DNA from: Croceivirga thetidis
Lineage (GTDB): Bacteria > Bacteroidota > Bacteroidia > Flavobacteriales > Flavobacteriaceae
Assembly: GCF_012272815.1 (NCBI RefSeq)
Contig: NZ_JAAWWL010000002.1
Coordinates: 402,280 to 466,279, forward strand
Reading direction: 5' to 3'
DNA length: 64,000 nt
The notes below the pieces were generated by a model. It saw only the letters and a list, made by a program, of their open reading frames with translations. It had not been told where the DNA came from and did not search any database. Every line of letters starts with the position of its first letter. The stretch's first letter is position 1. The position numbers and the translations under genes were made by a program. Positions 7,914-17,803 of the stretch are shown one piece after another.

Positions 7914-9080
7914 CTACGAAAATTGTTCGCTTGTTAGTTCATTGATCAGTCTATTGAGCATCAATACTCCTTTGGCAAGTTGTTCTTTGGCAATGAATTC
8001 ATCTGCACGATGTGCTTGGGCAATGGATCCAGGACCACATATTACCGATTGGAATCCTTCGTTTGCAAATTGACCGGCTTCTGCCGCATAGGAAACGGCA
8101 TCCAATTCTTCATTCGCAGAAATACGTTTGACCAAAGCAACAACATCATCATCAGCTTTTGTATCCAAAGGAGGCACTGGAGGATGGTGCTCTACATTTT
8201 TGATTTGAAAGCCAGGAAAAGTTTTTCGCAATTCGGATTCCCTTTCACGACAATATGCCATAAACTCTTCAACAATACCATTTAAATCGTCTTTTGGTAT
8301 TGTTCGTAAATCCCAATGAAATTGTGCTTTATCTGCGATTACATTAGGTGCAATCCCTCCTTTAACCAAGCCGATATGAATACTGGAATGTGGCGGTGTA
8401 AAACGTTCATCCAATCTATTGGCCGCAATCAAATCGTCCATCTTTTTTTCCAACCAAAGAATTAGTCTCGCAGCTTCATGTATGGCGCTGACTTCTTGTT
8501 TGATACGACTACTGTGCCCAGCAGAGCCATTTACAAAAGTTTCCATAATGTAAATTCCCTTTTGACCAACCGTAGGTTGCATTAGCGAAGGTTCCCCAAT
8601 AATGGCATATTTGGGTGTTTCCTTGTAAAACGTATTGATGTGCTCGGCTAATTCTGGTGCGGCCAAACAACCAATTTCTTCATCGTAAGAGAATGCGAAA
8701 TAAATGGGTTTTTTTAAGTCTGCCTGCACCATTTCTGGTAATGCAGCCAAACAACATGCTAAAAACCCCTTCATATCGCAAGAGCCACGACCATATAATT
8801 TTCCATCACCTTTATCGGTCAAAACAAAAGGATCGGTTGTCCATTCTTGTCCTTCAACAGGAACTACGTCCATATGTCCTGATAGAATTACACCGCCATC
8901 AACTTCAGGGCCAATTCGACAGTGTAGCGAAGCTTTGTTCCCTTCGGTATTTGGAACCAGGTTTACCTGAACATTATATGATTCAAGGTATTCTTTTATC
9001 CAATTTAGGATGCTTAGATTGCTTTCCCCACCTAATACGGGAAAAGAAACGAGTTTAGAGAGTAATTCCTCAACGTTCAT
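7914..9080 (-). CDS. argE: M20-family deacetylase, acetylornithine deacetylase type
   Basis: Cytoplasmic dimetal amidohydrolase of 388 residues in the ArgE/DapE/M20 family. The ligands and catalytic residues are visible: GHMDVVP (His69, Asp71), GRGSCDMKGF (bridging Asp), the catalytic/ligand pair in DEEIGC near 133, GEPS, and a C-terminal His in IAQAHRADEF. The sequence resembles the ArgE subgroup, which removes the acetyl group from N-acetylornithine. No other arg gene lies nearby, so a broader N-acyl-amino-acid deacetylase role is possible. It starts 6 nt after the stop of the YfcC-type carrier, so transport and hydrolysis are probably coupled. Confidence 0.85.
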   Translation of the reverse strand: MNVEELLSKLVSFPVLGGESNLSILNWIKEYLESYNVQVNLVPNTEGNKASLHCRIGPEVDGGVILSGHMDVVPVEGQEWTTDPFVLTDKGDGKLYGRGSCDMKGFLACCLAALPEMVQADLKKPIYFAFSYDEEIGCLAAPELAEHINTFYKETPKYAIIGEPSLMQPTVGQKGIYIMETFVNGSAGHSSRIKQEVSAIHEAARLILWLEKKMDDLIAANRLDERFTPPHSSIHIGLVKGGIAPNVIADKAQFHWDLRTIPKDDLNGIVEEFMAYCRERESELRKTFPGFQIKNVEHHPPVPPLDTKADDDVVALVKRISANEELDAVSYAAEAGQFANEGFQSVICGPGSIAQAHRADEFIAKEQLAKGVLMLNRLINELTSEQFS

Positions 9081-9086
9081 ATTTAG

Positions 9087-10490
9087 TTAACTATAATTAG
9101 TTGCTACCGCTACAATTAATGCCATAAAGGCCAAAATCAATAGTAGTAGTAATACTGGAAAAATAAATCGAATCCATCGGTCAATAGGTACACGACACAT
9201 ACTCAGCATGGCAATAAGTCCCCCAAGGGTTGGATTCACAAGATTTGAGAGACCATCACCAATTTGAAAGGCCAATATGGTGATTTGCCTTGTTAGACCT
9301 AAAGATTCCCCTAATGGGAGCATTACTGGTAAAGTTGCCAATGCTTGGCCACTACCAGAAGGGATAAAAAAGTTTATCACACTTTGTGAAATAGACATAC
9401 AAATTGCGGACGCATACAAGGGCATACCCTCCAAAATACTGGAGAGTTGATACGATATGGTATCGCCAATATTGCCCATTTCCATCAAGACTTTAATAGT
9501 TGTTGCAAAACCTACCATAAACGCACCCGGTGCAGCTAATGCAACCGCGTTAAGTACAGTTTCACTCATAGTTGTGGCACTCATTCTAGAAGCTAAACCA
9601 CATAGCAAGGCAATTATCAAGAAAACGGCAGAAAGTTCGTTGATATGCCAATTTAAGTTGAAAACCCCATACAAAATCGCCAATAAACCCAGTACGAAAA
9701 TTCCGATGACCAACCAGTTTTTTGGCGTTAACGAATAGGCATCAATCGATTTTGAAAGGGTTAAATTTTTGGTATCCAATCCTTTTGCTAAGCTCTTGTC
9801 AGGATTATCGCTTATCCTCTTAAAATAACGAACATTATAGAAGGCCATGGCGCACAAACCTAGAAAACACAAAATACTGCGCAGCCAAGCCCCTGAAAAC
9901 ATTTGCAATTCAGCTAATTTGTGGCCTGTTCCAACTGTGTACGGATTAATAGGGGAGAGCCCAAACCCAATGGTCATGGCACCAACAGATATACCTGCAG
10001 CGAGAATTAAATCACCACCTAGAGCGAGAGATAGAACTGCCGCTATTGGTACCATTGCAATGTTGTTTTCATAACCAACAGCGACTCCCAATAGCCCATA
10101 GATAAAGGTCATTAGTACGATGATTAAATTTTTACGCTCTAATCCAAGATTTTTAATCAAGGTTCCAACAGCATTTTCTACGGCTTTTGATTTTTCCATA
10201 AAACCAAACATGATGCCACCGGCCAGAACAATGAATATAATTTCTACAGCAGCTTTAAAACCCAATGGTATGGCTTTGAACATGTCTAAAATTCCAATGG
10301 GTGTACTCGGGATAATTTCGTAAGAATTTGGAACAACGGTATTACGGCCATTCACCAAAACCCTTTCATAAGCGCCCGCCGGAAGTATATAGGTTAGAAT
10401 GGAAACCAAAACTATAATGTTGAATAGCATGGTTATGGCGTGAGGGATTCGATTAAGAAAAGGTAGATTTTTTGCTTTTGATTTTTCCAT
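9087..10490 (-). CDS. YfcC-family transporter
   Basis: Polytopic inner-membrane carrier of 467 residues with about 12 hydrophobic segments. It belongs to the YfcC / C4-dicarboxylate-carrier-like (DcuC-related) family; relatives include arginine/ornithine exchangers and peptide-like substrate carriers. Recognisable segments are ITYILPAGAYER near the N-terminus, VAVGYENNIAMVPI in the middle, and SGSGQALATLPVMLPLGESLG in the last third. It is followed after 6 nt by an acetylornithine-deacetylase-type enzyme, suggesting import of an acylated amino acid or dipeptide. A 102-nt gap separates it from the upstream DinB gene, and a minus-strand TTG-N18-TATCATTG in that gap may give it its own promoter. 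Confidence 0.82.
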   Translation of the reverse strand: MEKSKAKNLPFLNRIPHAITMLFNIIVLVSILTYILPAGAYERVLVNGRNTVVPNSYEIIPSTPIGILDMFKAIPLGFKAAVEIIFIVLAGGIMFGFMEKSKAVENAVGTLIKNLGLERKNLIIVLMTFIYGLLGVAVGYENNIAMVPIAAVLSLALGGDLILAAGISVGAMTIGFGLSPINPYTVGTGHKLAELQMFSGAWLRSILCFLGLCAMAFYNVRYFKRISDNPDKSLAKGLDTKNLTLSKSIDAYSLTPKNWLVIGIFVLGLLAILYGVFNLNWHINELSAVFLIIALLCGLASRMSATTMSETVLNAVALAAPGAFMVGFATTIKVLMEMGNIGDTISYQLSSILEGMPLYASAICMSISQSVINFFIPSGSGQALATLPVMLPLGESLGLTRQITILAFQIGDGLSNLVNPTLGGLIAMLSMCRVPIDRWIRFIFPVLLLLLILAFMALIVAVATNYS

Positions 10491-10592
10491 TAATAATTTG
10501 ATACATCGACCAGTGATGGACGCAATGATACGCTAATTTGTGAAATATCAATATTAATCGATTAACCAAATTCTATTTTATCAACTCAGTAA

Positions 10593-11186
10593 TTACCAAC
10601 CATAGTAGCCTTTTGGGGTTACTCCTTTCAATCGCAAATAGACAACACATTGTCCCCGATGGTGAATGATGTGATTTTCCATCGCGTAGAACAGACGCCA
10701 AACCGGTATAGTTTCCCCAGCAAATTCGCAATCAGCGTTCAATTTTTCTTCAGGTAATTCCGAAATTGATTTTCGTACATGGTTGTACATGTTCTTCAAT
10801 TCTTTGATGATGTCCTTTTTAGGCATTTGAACTGGAAGCTTTACGTTTTCGTATGGATTTTTAATTTCAGCCCTTCCAGCCAATTGGCCACAAGTATAGA
10901 TTACACAATGCCGCCATTGTTCCGAAAAGGTCATTGCCTCTTCTGTGTATTTAAATGTAAAATACGCTTCAGGCATTTGTTCAACATTGGTCAGGGTCAT
11001 TTTTTCGGATTGGTACCAGGCTGCTAAAAGCTCTTCACGAAGTTGGTCAATTGCTCTTTCAGTTTTGCTAAAATTTGATTTCTCTTGTCCGGAAACTTCT
11101 TCAGTATTCTCGTTAGTCAACCTGCAGCCAATAGCGGATAGGAGACCTAATCCAGTTAGGTTTTTTAAAAAGTGTGTTCTTTTCAT
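10593..11186 (-). CDS. DinB-like four-helix metalloprotein, lipoprotein
   Basis: DinB/YfiT-fold protein of 197 residues with an N-terminal export signal ending in SAIGC (Cys21), so it is probably a lipoprotein. That is unusual for DinB proteins, which are normally cytoplasmic thiol transferases or metalloproteins. The helical bundle is recognisable from EQWRHCVIYTCGQLAGR and the C-terminal AMENHIIHHRGQCVVYLRL, which supplies metal-ligand histidines. It lies 20 nt downstream of the COG0523 GTPase gene and is therefore likely to share its promoter and zinc operator. Possible role: an envelope thiol or zinc-dependent enzyme; substrate unknown. Confidence 0.75.
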   Translation of the reverse strand: MKRTHFLKNLTGLGLLSAIGCRLTNENTEEVSGQEKSNFSKTERAIDQLREELLAAWYQSEKMTLTNVEQMPEAYFTFKYTEEAMTFSEQWRHCVIYTCGQLAGRAEIKNPYENVKLPVQMPKKDIIKELKNMYNHVRKSISELPEEKLNADCEFAGETIPVWRLFYAMENHIIHHRGQCVVYLRLKGVTPKGYYGW

Positions 11187-11206
11187 TTAGATAAAACTTC
11201 TAAAGT

Positions 11207-12430
11207 TTATTCCATGGCATATGCTCGCTCTACGGGCCATTCATCAAGGTAGCCGTTTTTCCAAACTGCCGATTCAATTTCATTATCGGTCGCCAGACAA
11301 GCATCTAGATGTTTTCGAATGGTCAATTCATCCATGTCCTGTCCTATAAAAACAATTTCATTTTTACGGTCACCAAAGGTGGAATCCCAATCTTTTTCTA
11401 TATGCTCTTGATTTTCTAAAAAGGATAGAAATTGCGCCCTTTTTTGAAAAGGCATACTTGACCACCAAACTCCAGCGCTGTCTGCACGTAATGAACCTCC
11501 GGCTTGCCCCCAGATTAAGGCCTGTTCCGGTCGAGAAGTGAGCCAAAATAGTCCTTTGCTACGGATTATTGTTGAGGGAAATTTCTGTTGGACATATTCC
11601 CAAAAGCGCTCGGCATCAAAGGGTTTTTTACTTCTGTAGACAAAAGAACTAATTCCATATTCTTCAGTTTCAGGGGTGTGTTCATCTTTTTTCAATTCTT
11701 CAATCCAACCAGCACTTTGTTCAGCTTCCTCATAATCGAACAATCCTGTATTAAGTATTCGTTTTGGATTTACCTTGCTGAATTCAGATTCCACTATTTG
11801 GGCCGTGGGATTCAGTTTTTCAATAATAGCCCGTAACATTTTTAGTGAGTCTTTTGAAACCAAATCGGTCTTGTTTAAAACTATGACATTTGCAAATTCA
11901 ATTTGGTCCGTTAGTAGATTGACAATGGTCCGATAATCTCCTTCCATATCTGTTAAATCTCGGTCCATAAGGGTTTCAGGACTACCAAAATCCTTAGAGA
12001 AATTAAAGGCATCTACTACAGTAACCATGGTATCTACATAGCTAAATCGGGATAAGTCGATATTATTTTCTTCATCAACAAATGAAAATGTTTGAGCCAC
12101 AGGAACCGGCTCACTTATCCCTGTACTTTCAATTAGCAAGTAATCGAACCTATTTTCTTTTGCCAATCGCTCAACTTCTATCATTAAATCTTCGCGTAGT
12201 GTGCAACAAATACAACCATTGCTCATTTCGACCAATTTTTCTTCTGTGCGAGAAAGCGTATTTTCACTTTGAACTAAGGCAGCATCAACATTCACTTCAC
12301 TCATGTCGTTTACAATAACCGCTACTTTAAGGCCTTCTTTGTTGTGAAGTACGTGGTTCAATAAGGTTGTTTTTCCTGCACCAAGAAAACCACTCAAAAC
12401 GGTCACGGGCAACTTTTTCTCTAATTCCAT
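11207..12430 (-). CDS. COG0523 GTPase, putative zinc chaperone (CobW/ZigA family)
   Basis: G3E-family P-loop GTPase of 407 residues. Walker A is [10 protein letters not shown] (14-23), the family's metal-binding CxCC motif is NGCICC (73-76), and [15 protein letters not shown] and NKTD (guanine specificity) follow. A CobW C-terminal domain begins after about residue 250. The sequence resembles the ZigA/YciC subgroup that delivers zinc under starvation and is repressed by Zur. The palindrome at 12498-12514 lies 68 nt upstream and covers the -33 element of a good promoter, matching that regulation. The DinB-like lipoprotein follows after 20 nt, and further metallohydrolases lie downstream on the same strand. 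Confidence 0.9.
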   Translation of the reverse strand: MELEKKLPVTVLSGFLGAGKTTLLNHVLHNKEGLKVAVIVNDMSEVNVDAALVQSENTLSRTEEKLVEMSNGCICCTLREDLMIEVERLAKENRFDYLLIESTGISEPVPVAQTFSFVDEENNIDLSRFSYVDTMVTVVDAFNFSKDFGSPETLMDRDLTDMEGDYRTIVNLLTDQIEFANVIVLNKTDLVSKDSLKMLRAIIEKLNPTAQIVESEFSKVNPKRILNTGLFDYEEAEQSAGWIEELKKDEHTPETEEYGISSFVYRSKKPFDAERFWEYVQQKFPSTIIRSKGLFWLTSRPEQALIWGQAGGSLRADSAGVWWSSMPFQKRAQFLSFLENQEHIEKDWDSTFGDRKNEIVFIGQDMDELTIRKHLDACLATDNEIESAVWKNGYLDEWPVERAYAME

Positions 12431-12474
12431 TTTTGCTCGATTTTAACTGTTGATTAAAAGAATCAATTCTCAAT

Positions 12475-12503
12475 CAAAAATAGAATAAATCAAATAAATG
12501 CAA
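12475..12503 (-). promoter_or_regulatory. Promoter of the COG0523 gene
   Basis: On the minus strand TTG (plus-strand CAA at 12501-12503) is followed after 18 nt by TATTTTTG (plus-strand 12475-12482). The TTG lies in the palindrome at 12498-12514, the same geometry as at the merC/ABC intergenic region. Confidence 0.62.
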
Positions 12504-12514
12504 CTTAGTTGCAT
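12498..12514. promoter_or_regulatory. Putative Zur-type operator, copy 2
   Basis: ATGCAACTTAGTTGCAT, the same half-sites and 7-nt spacer as copy 1. The symmetry extends two further bases on each side (12496-12516). It lies 68 nt upstream of the COG0523 GTPase start and overlaps its -33 element. The COG0523/Zur association is established in other bacteria; the assignment here is inferred. Confidence 0.75.
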
Positions 12515-12601
12515 TTGTGAAATTTTCAACGAAAATTTTCCAGTTTACTTTAGATATGGAAAGGATTTGTCTTTCAGAGAGTATAAGTATACTCGCAAAG
12601 A

Positions 12602-14299
12602 TTAAAAACCAGCAGCCTGCCCGTCTTTGCGACTTTCCGAAGCCCCGTGATAGACCTTGTTTTCAGCATCCCATAAAATGGCTTGATAACCGCCATAAAT
12701 ACCACGAGCAGTTCCCATGCGATGACCTTTATCCATTAGTCCTCGAATTGTGGAGTAGGGGATTCCTGATTCTGTTCTGATAAGCCCTGTATCTTCAGTA
12801 AGTCTACCCATAGGACTAGCTCCGCCAGTATGATCCCATCTGGGAGCGTCACCTGCTTCTTGGATATTCATGCCGAAGTCTATTAGGTTCATTACTATTT
12901 GGGTATGGCCCATCGGTTGAAAATCGCCCCCCATTACGCCAAAACTCATAAATGGCTTTCCATCTTTGGTAATAAAGGCTGGAATAATCGTATGAAAGGG
13001 TCGTTTACCCGGTTCGAATGTATTTGCTTGTCCAGGTTTTAAACTAAACAGTTCTCCTCGGTCTTGTAGCATGAAGCCTAATTTTGGAGGTGCCATACCT
13101 GAGCCCATACCACGATAATTGCTTTGAATCAATGATATCATGGTACCCTCCTTATCAGCCACGGTCATATAAATCGTTTCCCCAGCAGATATCTGACCTG
13201 CATTATACATTCCTGCTTTTTCACCAATCATTGCCCTTCTTTCTTTGGCATAGGAATCGGATAGTAGTTCTTCTACAGGCACATCAAAGAAGTCCAAGTC
13301 AGCATAGTATTTTGCCCGATCCTCAAAAGCCAATTTTTTAGCTTCTGTAAACAAATGAAGGTGTTCAGCGCTTCCAAATTCGATTTTTGAGAAATCATAG
13401 CCTTTTAAAATCTGAAGCATTTGAAGTGCTGCAATACCTTGTCCGTTAGGTGGTAATTCCCATACATCATAACCTCGGTAATTTATGGATACAGGTTCCA
13501 CCCATTCTGACTTATGGGCCGCAAAATCCTTCGCAGATAAAAAGCCCCCTTGTTCCTTGATGAACTTTCCAACGATTTTGGCAATATCCCCTTTGTAAAA
13601 GGCGTCGCGACCTCCTTCGGCAATTTTTCTATAGGTATTTGCGAGATAAGGGTTTTTATAAATTTCCCCCTCATTTGGAAGTTTGCCCCCGTTCTGGGTC
13701 TTGTAGGTGTCTTCTACATTAGGAAATCCTTTTGATTCAAAGAAGGGCACCGTTCGCTGTATATACCAAGCAATCAATTCGGTTAGGGGGAAACCTTTTT
13801 CAGCATAATCGATAGCAGGGCCTAAAATCTCTGTCATAGGCCTTGAACCAAATTTTCCATGCAATTCAAACCATCCATCAACTGCTCCCGGAACGCTTAC
13901 TGGAAGCGGACCGTGTGATGGAATTTTAGTCATTCCTTCTTTCTTAAAATAATCTAAGCTTAGGCTTTGAGGTGAGCGACCACTGGCATTTAGCCCATAA
14001 AGCTTTTTTGTTCTACCATCCCACACAATGGCGAACAAATCACCACCTATTCCACAGCCTGTTGGTTCCATAAGTCCTAGGGCAGCATTAGCAGCAATTG
14101 CAGCATCAATGGCGTTACCACCACTTTTAAGCATGTCCAAACCAATCTGGGTGGCTAATGGATGACTGGTAGCCACCATTCCGTTCTGACCTAATACAAC
14201 TGATCGGGTAGCAAAAGTTTCACCTGTGATTCGGTCTTGGGCGACAATAAATTGGATTAAAAAAAGAAAACTAAAAATAGTTGATATTGAGGTTTTCAT
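12602..14299 (-). CDS. ggt: Gamma-glutamyltransferase
   Basis: Periplasmic Ntn-hydrolase that transfers or hydrolyses the gamma-glutamyl group of glutathione and related peptides. Signal peptide 1-20 (ends FIVAQ). The large-subunit region carries GGNAIDAAIAAN and EPTGCGIGGD. The self-cleavage site is at SAGE/TIYMTVAD, making Thr375 the catalytic N-terminal residue of the small subunit. The small subunit continues with SLIQSNYRGMGSG, PFHTIIPAF and FGVMGGDFQPMGH. The length of 565 residues is normal. It is single and minus-strand, ending about 90 nt before the zinc operator of the COG0523 gene, so it is probably transcribed separately. Confidence 0.93.
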   Translation of the reverse strand: MKTSISTIFSFLFLIQFIVAQDRITGETFATRSVVLGQNGMVATSHPLATQIGLDMLKSGGNAIDAAIAANAALGLMEPTGCGIGGDLFAIVWDGRTKKLYGLNASGRSPQSLSLDYFKKEGMTKIPSHGPLPVSVPGAVDGWFELHGKFGSRPMTEILGPAIDYAEKGFPLTELIAWYIQRTVPFFESKGFPNVEDTYKTQNGGKLPNEGEIYKNPYLANTYRKIAEGGRDAFYKGDIAKIVGKFIKEQGGFLSAKDFAAHKSEWVEPVSINYRGYDVWELPPNGQGIAALQMLQILKGYDFSKIEFGSAEHLHLFTEAKKLAFEDRAKYYADLDFFDVPVEELLSDSYAKERRAMIGEKAGMYNAGQISAGETIYMTVADKEGTMISLIQSNYRGMGSGMAPPKLGFMLQDRGELFSLKPGQANTFEPGKRPFHTIIPAFITKDGKPFMSFGVMGGDFQPMGHTQIVMNLIDFGMNIQEAGDAPRWDHTGGASPMGRLTEDTGLIRTESGIPYSTIRGLMDKGHRMGTARGIYGGYQAILWDAENKVYHGASESRKDGQAAGF

Positions 14300-14455
14300 T
14301 GCTTGGATTAAAGTTCTTTAAAGTTAGTATGCACGACTAGTTCAACACCTCTTACTGCCCCGTATTTTCTGGTATGGAAGAAAATATTTCCTCTATAAAA
14401 TGGGATAAGGAATGGGTAAACTAATAAGGTATCTATAGTCTGTTGATTTTAGAGT

Positions 14456-17400
14456 TTATTCTTCCCCGATTGAAATCATATCCATTCCGTTTTCAGATAC
14501 TTTTCCATTGATTTTTGAAACGTAGTTGTTCATTAATTGTTTTAAGGCGTCAACTTCTACATCGAGTTCTTTGGTGACTTCTACAAAAAATTCCTTGGCT
14601 TGATCTGTAGGAGGATAGTCTCCGCGTTGTGAATCCACCATTAAAAAAGCCAACCTGTTGTTAATTCGAATACCATAGTTCAAGGGGTCTTGTCGACTTT
14701 GATTTTTGGTCATGTGGATATTGTTTTCAATAACATCCAACTTGTTTTCGAACTCAGCAATCATATCCTTCATTTCTTTCTTCAAAGTCTTTTTACCCTT
14801 CAGGTAGTCCAAATCCTTTTTTACCGTTCTTATGTCAATAATTGCAGTATTGGCCCTACTTACTTCATCACGCACATCCATCAAAAAGTCAAATTGTTTT
14901 TGGTAATCTTCTTGCGAATTGGGCAGACGAGGATCCTTTACTATGGTCAGAATTTCCTCTGAAGTTTGCCCATTGTAGTTCATACGCACTTTATATTCAC
15001 CTGGTACAGCTTTAGGTCCTCGATTGGGCGAAGAGTAAAACACCATTCCTTTAAATTCTTTAAAACCTGGGTAACGCATATTCCAAATCAATCGATTTCC
15101 TCCTGAATTGACTTTCAGGGGTTTGTCGGCACTTGGATTAAGTTTATTGGCCTTTGCATTATTTGAGAAGCGTTGAATAAGAGAACCATCCATTTCTAAA
15201 ATCTCGATGGATATGGTATCAGAATCTTTCACATCCTTTACGTAGTAATTGATAATTGCACCATTTGGATGATTTTCACCCACCAATTTGGTATTGACTC
15301 GACCCCAGCCGCCTCCTTGCTGCATGCGGTAGGCCTTATCAGGAGCAAAAAGATAAAAATTCGAACTGGCCATTTCTTGGGATAATTGATGCAAGGGCGT
15401 AAGGTCATCAATCATCCAGAAACTACGACCATGTGTTGCTGCAATCAAATCATTATCACGCACATGAAGGTCACGTATTGCCGTAATTGGCAAATTCAAT
15501 TGAAATGGTGACCAACTTGCGCCATCATCAAATGAAACATACATGCCCCATTCTGTTCCAGCGTAAAGTAAACCTTCCCTTGTTTTATCAGACCGTATGG
15601 CTCTCGTATAATGATTACCTTTAATTCCCTTGGTTATCAACGTCCAAGTTTTTCCATAATCCGTGGTTTTGTAGAGATAAGGGGTATAATCACCAAACTT
15701 GTATGAAGTAGCCGCTACATAAGCCGTTCCATTTTTAAACGGGCTCGGGTCAATACAGTTGATCATGTTCAATTTTGGACTCATTCCCGCCGGAGGTGTA
15801 ATATTTTCCCAATTTTGGCCATTGTCCCTTGAAACATGTACAAGCCCATCATCGCTACCAACCCAAATAACCCCTTTTTCTGTCGGTGATTCGTTTATCA
15901 CAAAAATGTTGGAATAAAACTCTGCACCCGTGTTATCTTGGGTAATTGGTCCGCCAGAAGACTTAATCGTTTCGGGCAAACCTCTTGTAAGATCCGGAGA
16001 AATCGTTTTCCAAGATTGCCCACCATTTGTTGTAGCGTGCAGAAAATTGGAGCCTGCATATAAGGTATTATCATCATGAATACTGAACTTTACAGGAAAA
16101 TTCCAGTTAAACCTGTATTTCATTACTTCGGCTCCAGAACCTGCAGGATTATCCGGCCATACATTGACAGAACGTGTTTGACCTGTAACATGGTCTTTTC
16201 GCATCATATAGCCTTTATAGGTACCACCATAAACTATATCATTGTTTTGTGGATCTGGTGCCAAATGGGCGCTTTCCCCACCGGCAGATGGTTCCCAATC
16301 GCGCTCTGTAATACTAGAACTTGCATTGCGATGTGCAATTCGTATTGAAGAATTATCTTGTTGTGCTCCGTAAATCCGATAGGGAAAATGATTGTCTGTG
16401 GTTACGCGATAGAACTGAGAAGTCGGTTGGTTGTGATAAGTTGTCCAGTTTTCACCACCATCATTTGATACTTGAGCACCACCATCGTCAGCGATGACCA
16501 TACGATTGTTATTATTGGGGTCAATCCATAAATCATGATGATCTCCATGGGGGGCATTCTTTAATTTGAATGTTTTACCACCATCTGTGGAAACGCCATA
16601 ACTAACATTCATCACGTACACCTTTTCCTTGTTTTGGGTATCGGCGTAAATTCTACAATAATACCATGCACGCTGTAATAGGGCACGGTCTTGATTTACC
16701 CTGTTCCAAGTCTTACCAGCATCATCAGAGCGATACACACCACCTTCATCAGCCTCAATAATGGCCCAAACCCGGTTTGAATCAACTGGAGAAACGGTAA
16801 CTCCAACAATACCCCATGGCCCTTCTGGAAGTCCACTATGCATTGAAATATCGCTCCAGGTGTCACCACCATCGGTACTTTTGTACATTTTACTATCAGG
16901 CCCACCACTATCCATTCGATAACCATTACGCTTCATTTGCCAAGTTGCAGCATACATGATACGTGGGTTATTGGGGTCTAAAACGAGGTCTCCCGCACCC
17001 GCTTTATCACTTTCATATAGAATTTTTTCCCAAGAAGCACCTCCATCTTTTGTGCGAAAGACACCTCTTGTGGTATTTGGTTTCCATAGGTTTCCGATAG
17101 CGGCGACGTAAACCAGGTTGGGGTTCGTTGGATGAATTCGAATTCGCGAAATATGTTCGGAACCCTCAAGGCCAATAAATTCCCAAGTTTCGCCTGCATC
17201 CATACTCTTCCAGAGCCCATTTCCTGAAGAAACATTACCTCTTAAAGTCTGTTCACCTTCACCAACATAAATTATGTTTGGGTCGGAATCCGAAACCGCA
17301 ACTACTCCAATGGATCCCCCAAAATACCCATCTGAGATACAACTCCAAGTATTACCTGCGTCTTCGGTCTTCCAAACACCACCACCAGCAGTTCCCATAT

Positions 17401-17608
17401 AATACAAATTCGGATTTCCGAGTACCCCTGTAGCGGTACCGGCACGACCTCCGCGAAAAGGACCAACAAGGCGCCATTCCATTGAATTGTATAAATTTTC
17501 AGAATAGTTTTCTGTTAATGCGGTTTTACTTTTCTTGCGTTGGGCATTTAATTCTCCAGTCGAGAACACAAAAAGAAATAATAGCGGAAGTATGTAAAGA
17601 GCTTTCAT
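14456..17608 (-). CDS. Secreted VPS10/sortilin-type BNR-repeat protein, copy 1
   Basis: Large exported beta-propeller protein of about 1050 residues. I start it at the ATG at 17608, which gives a clean signal peptide (MKALYILPLLFLFVFSTG); a start at 17665 would put 19 charged residues ahead of it. Many Asp-box/BNR motifs of the SxDGGxTW type are visible (TEDAGNTWS, SMDAGETWE, SSDGGDTWS and others), as in sortilin VPS10 propellers and bacterial WD40/YVTN/BNR-like proteins. A non-propeller C-terminal third (from about 790) contains a beta domain then a helical tail. It is divergent from a paralogue at 17804. Such proteins are abundant in Bacteroidota; enzymatic activity is not established. Confidence 0.85.
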   Translation of the reverse strand: MKALYILPLLFLFVFSTGELNAQRKKSKTALTENYSENLYNSMEWRLVGPFRGGRAGTATGVLGNPNLYYMGTAGGGVWKTEDAGNTWSCISDGYFGGSIGVVAVSDSDPNIIYVGEGEQTLRGNVSSGNGLWKSMDAGETWEFIGLEGSEHISRIRIHPTNPNLVYVAAIGNLWKPNTTRGVFRTKDGGASWEKILYESDKAGAGDLVLDPNNPRIMYAATWQMKRNGYRMDSGGPDSKMYKSTDGGDTWSDISMHSGLPEGPWGIVGVTVSPVDSNRVWAIIEADEGGVYRSDDAGKTWNRVNQDRALLQRAWYYCRIYADTQNKEKVYVMNVSYGVSTDGGKTFKLKNAPHGDHHDLWIDPNNNNRMVIADDGGAQVSNDGGENWTTYHNQPTSQFYRVTTDNHFPYRIYGAQQDNSSIRIAHRNASSSITERDWEPSAGGESAHLAPDPQNNDIVYGGTYKGYMMRKDHVTGQTRSVNVWPDNPAGSGAEVMKYRFNWNFPVKFSIHDDNTLYAGSNFLHATTNGGQSWKTISPDLTRGLPETIKSSGGPITQDNTGAEFYSNIFVINESPTEKGVIWVGSDDGLVHVSRDNGQNWENITPPAGMSPKLNMINCIDPSPFKNGTAYVAATSYKFGDYTPYLYKTTDYGKTWTLITKGIKGNHYTRAIRSDKTREGLLYAGTEWGMYVSFDDGASWSPFQLNLPITAIRDLHVRDNDLIAATHGRSFWMIDDLTPLHQLSQEMASSNFYLFAPDKAYRMQQGGGWGRVNTKLVGENHPNGAIINYYVKDVKDSDTISIEILEMDGSLIQRFSNNAKANKLNPSADKPLKVNSGGNRLIWNMRYPGFKEFKGMVFYSSPNRGPKAVPGEYKVRMNYNGQTSEEILTIVKDPRLPNSQEDYQKQFDFLMDVRDEVSRANTAIIDIRTVKKDLDYLKGKKTLKKEMKDMIAEFENKLDVIENNIHMTKNQSRQDPLNYGIRINNRLAFLMVDSQRGDYPPTDQAKEFFVEVTKELDVEVDALKQLMNNYVSKINGKVSENGMDMISIGEE

Positions 17609-17803
17609 AAAGTGTGGTTGTATAGTTGTTTTAAAAATAAGGATTTCTCGTATCATTAGGTTCAAAAACCCGGGCCTTTTCTTATGTTTTGATTTAAGTT
17701 TATCCCAAACCCGATCTTTAAAAAATTCCCTTCTGTTATTAGTGAATTTTGGTTAATTTGTGTGTTACCTTGTACGAATAGCTAATAACCAATCATCACT
17801 ATT

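Noticed and set aside
17608-17665. N-terminal extension of the BNR-repeat gene up to 17665
   Set aside because: The added residues include charged segments ahead of a complete signal peptide that begins at 17608.
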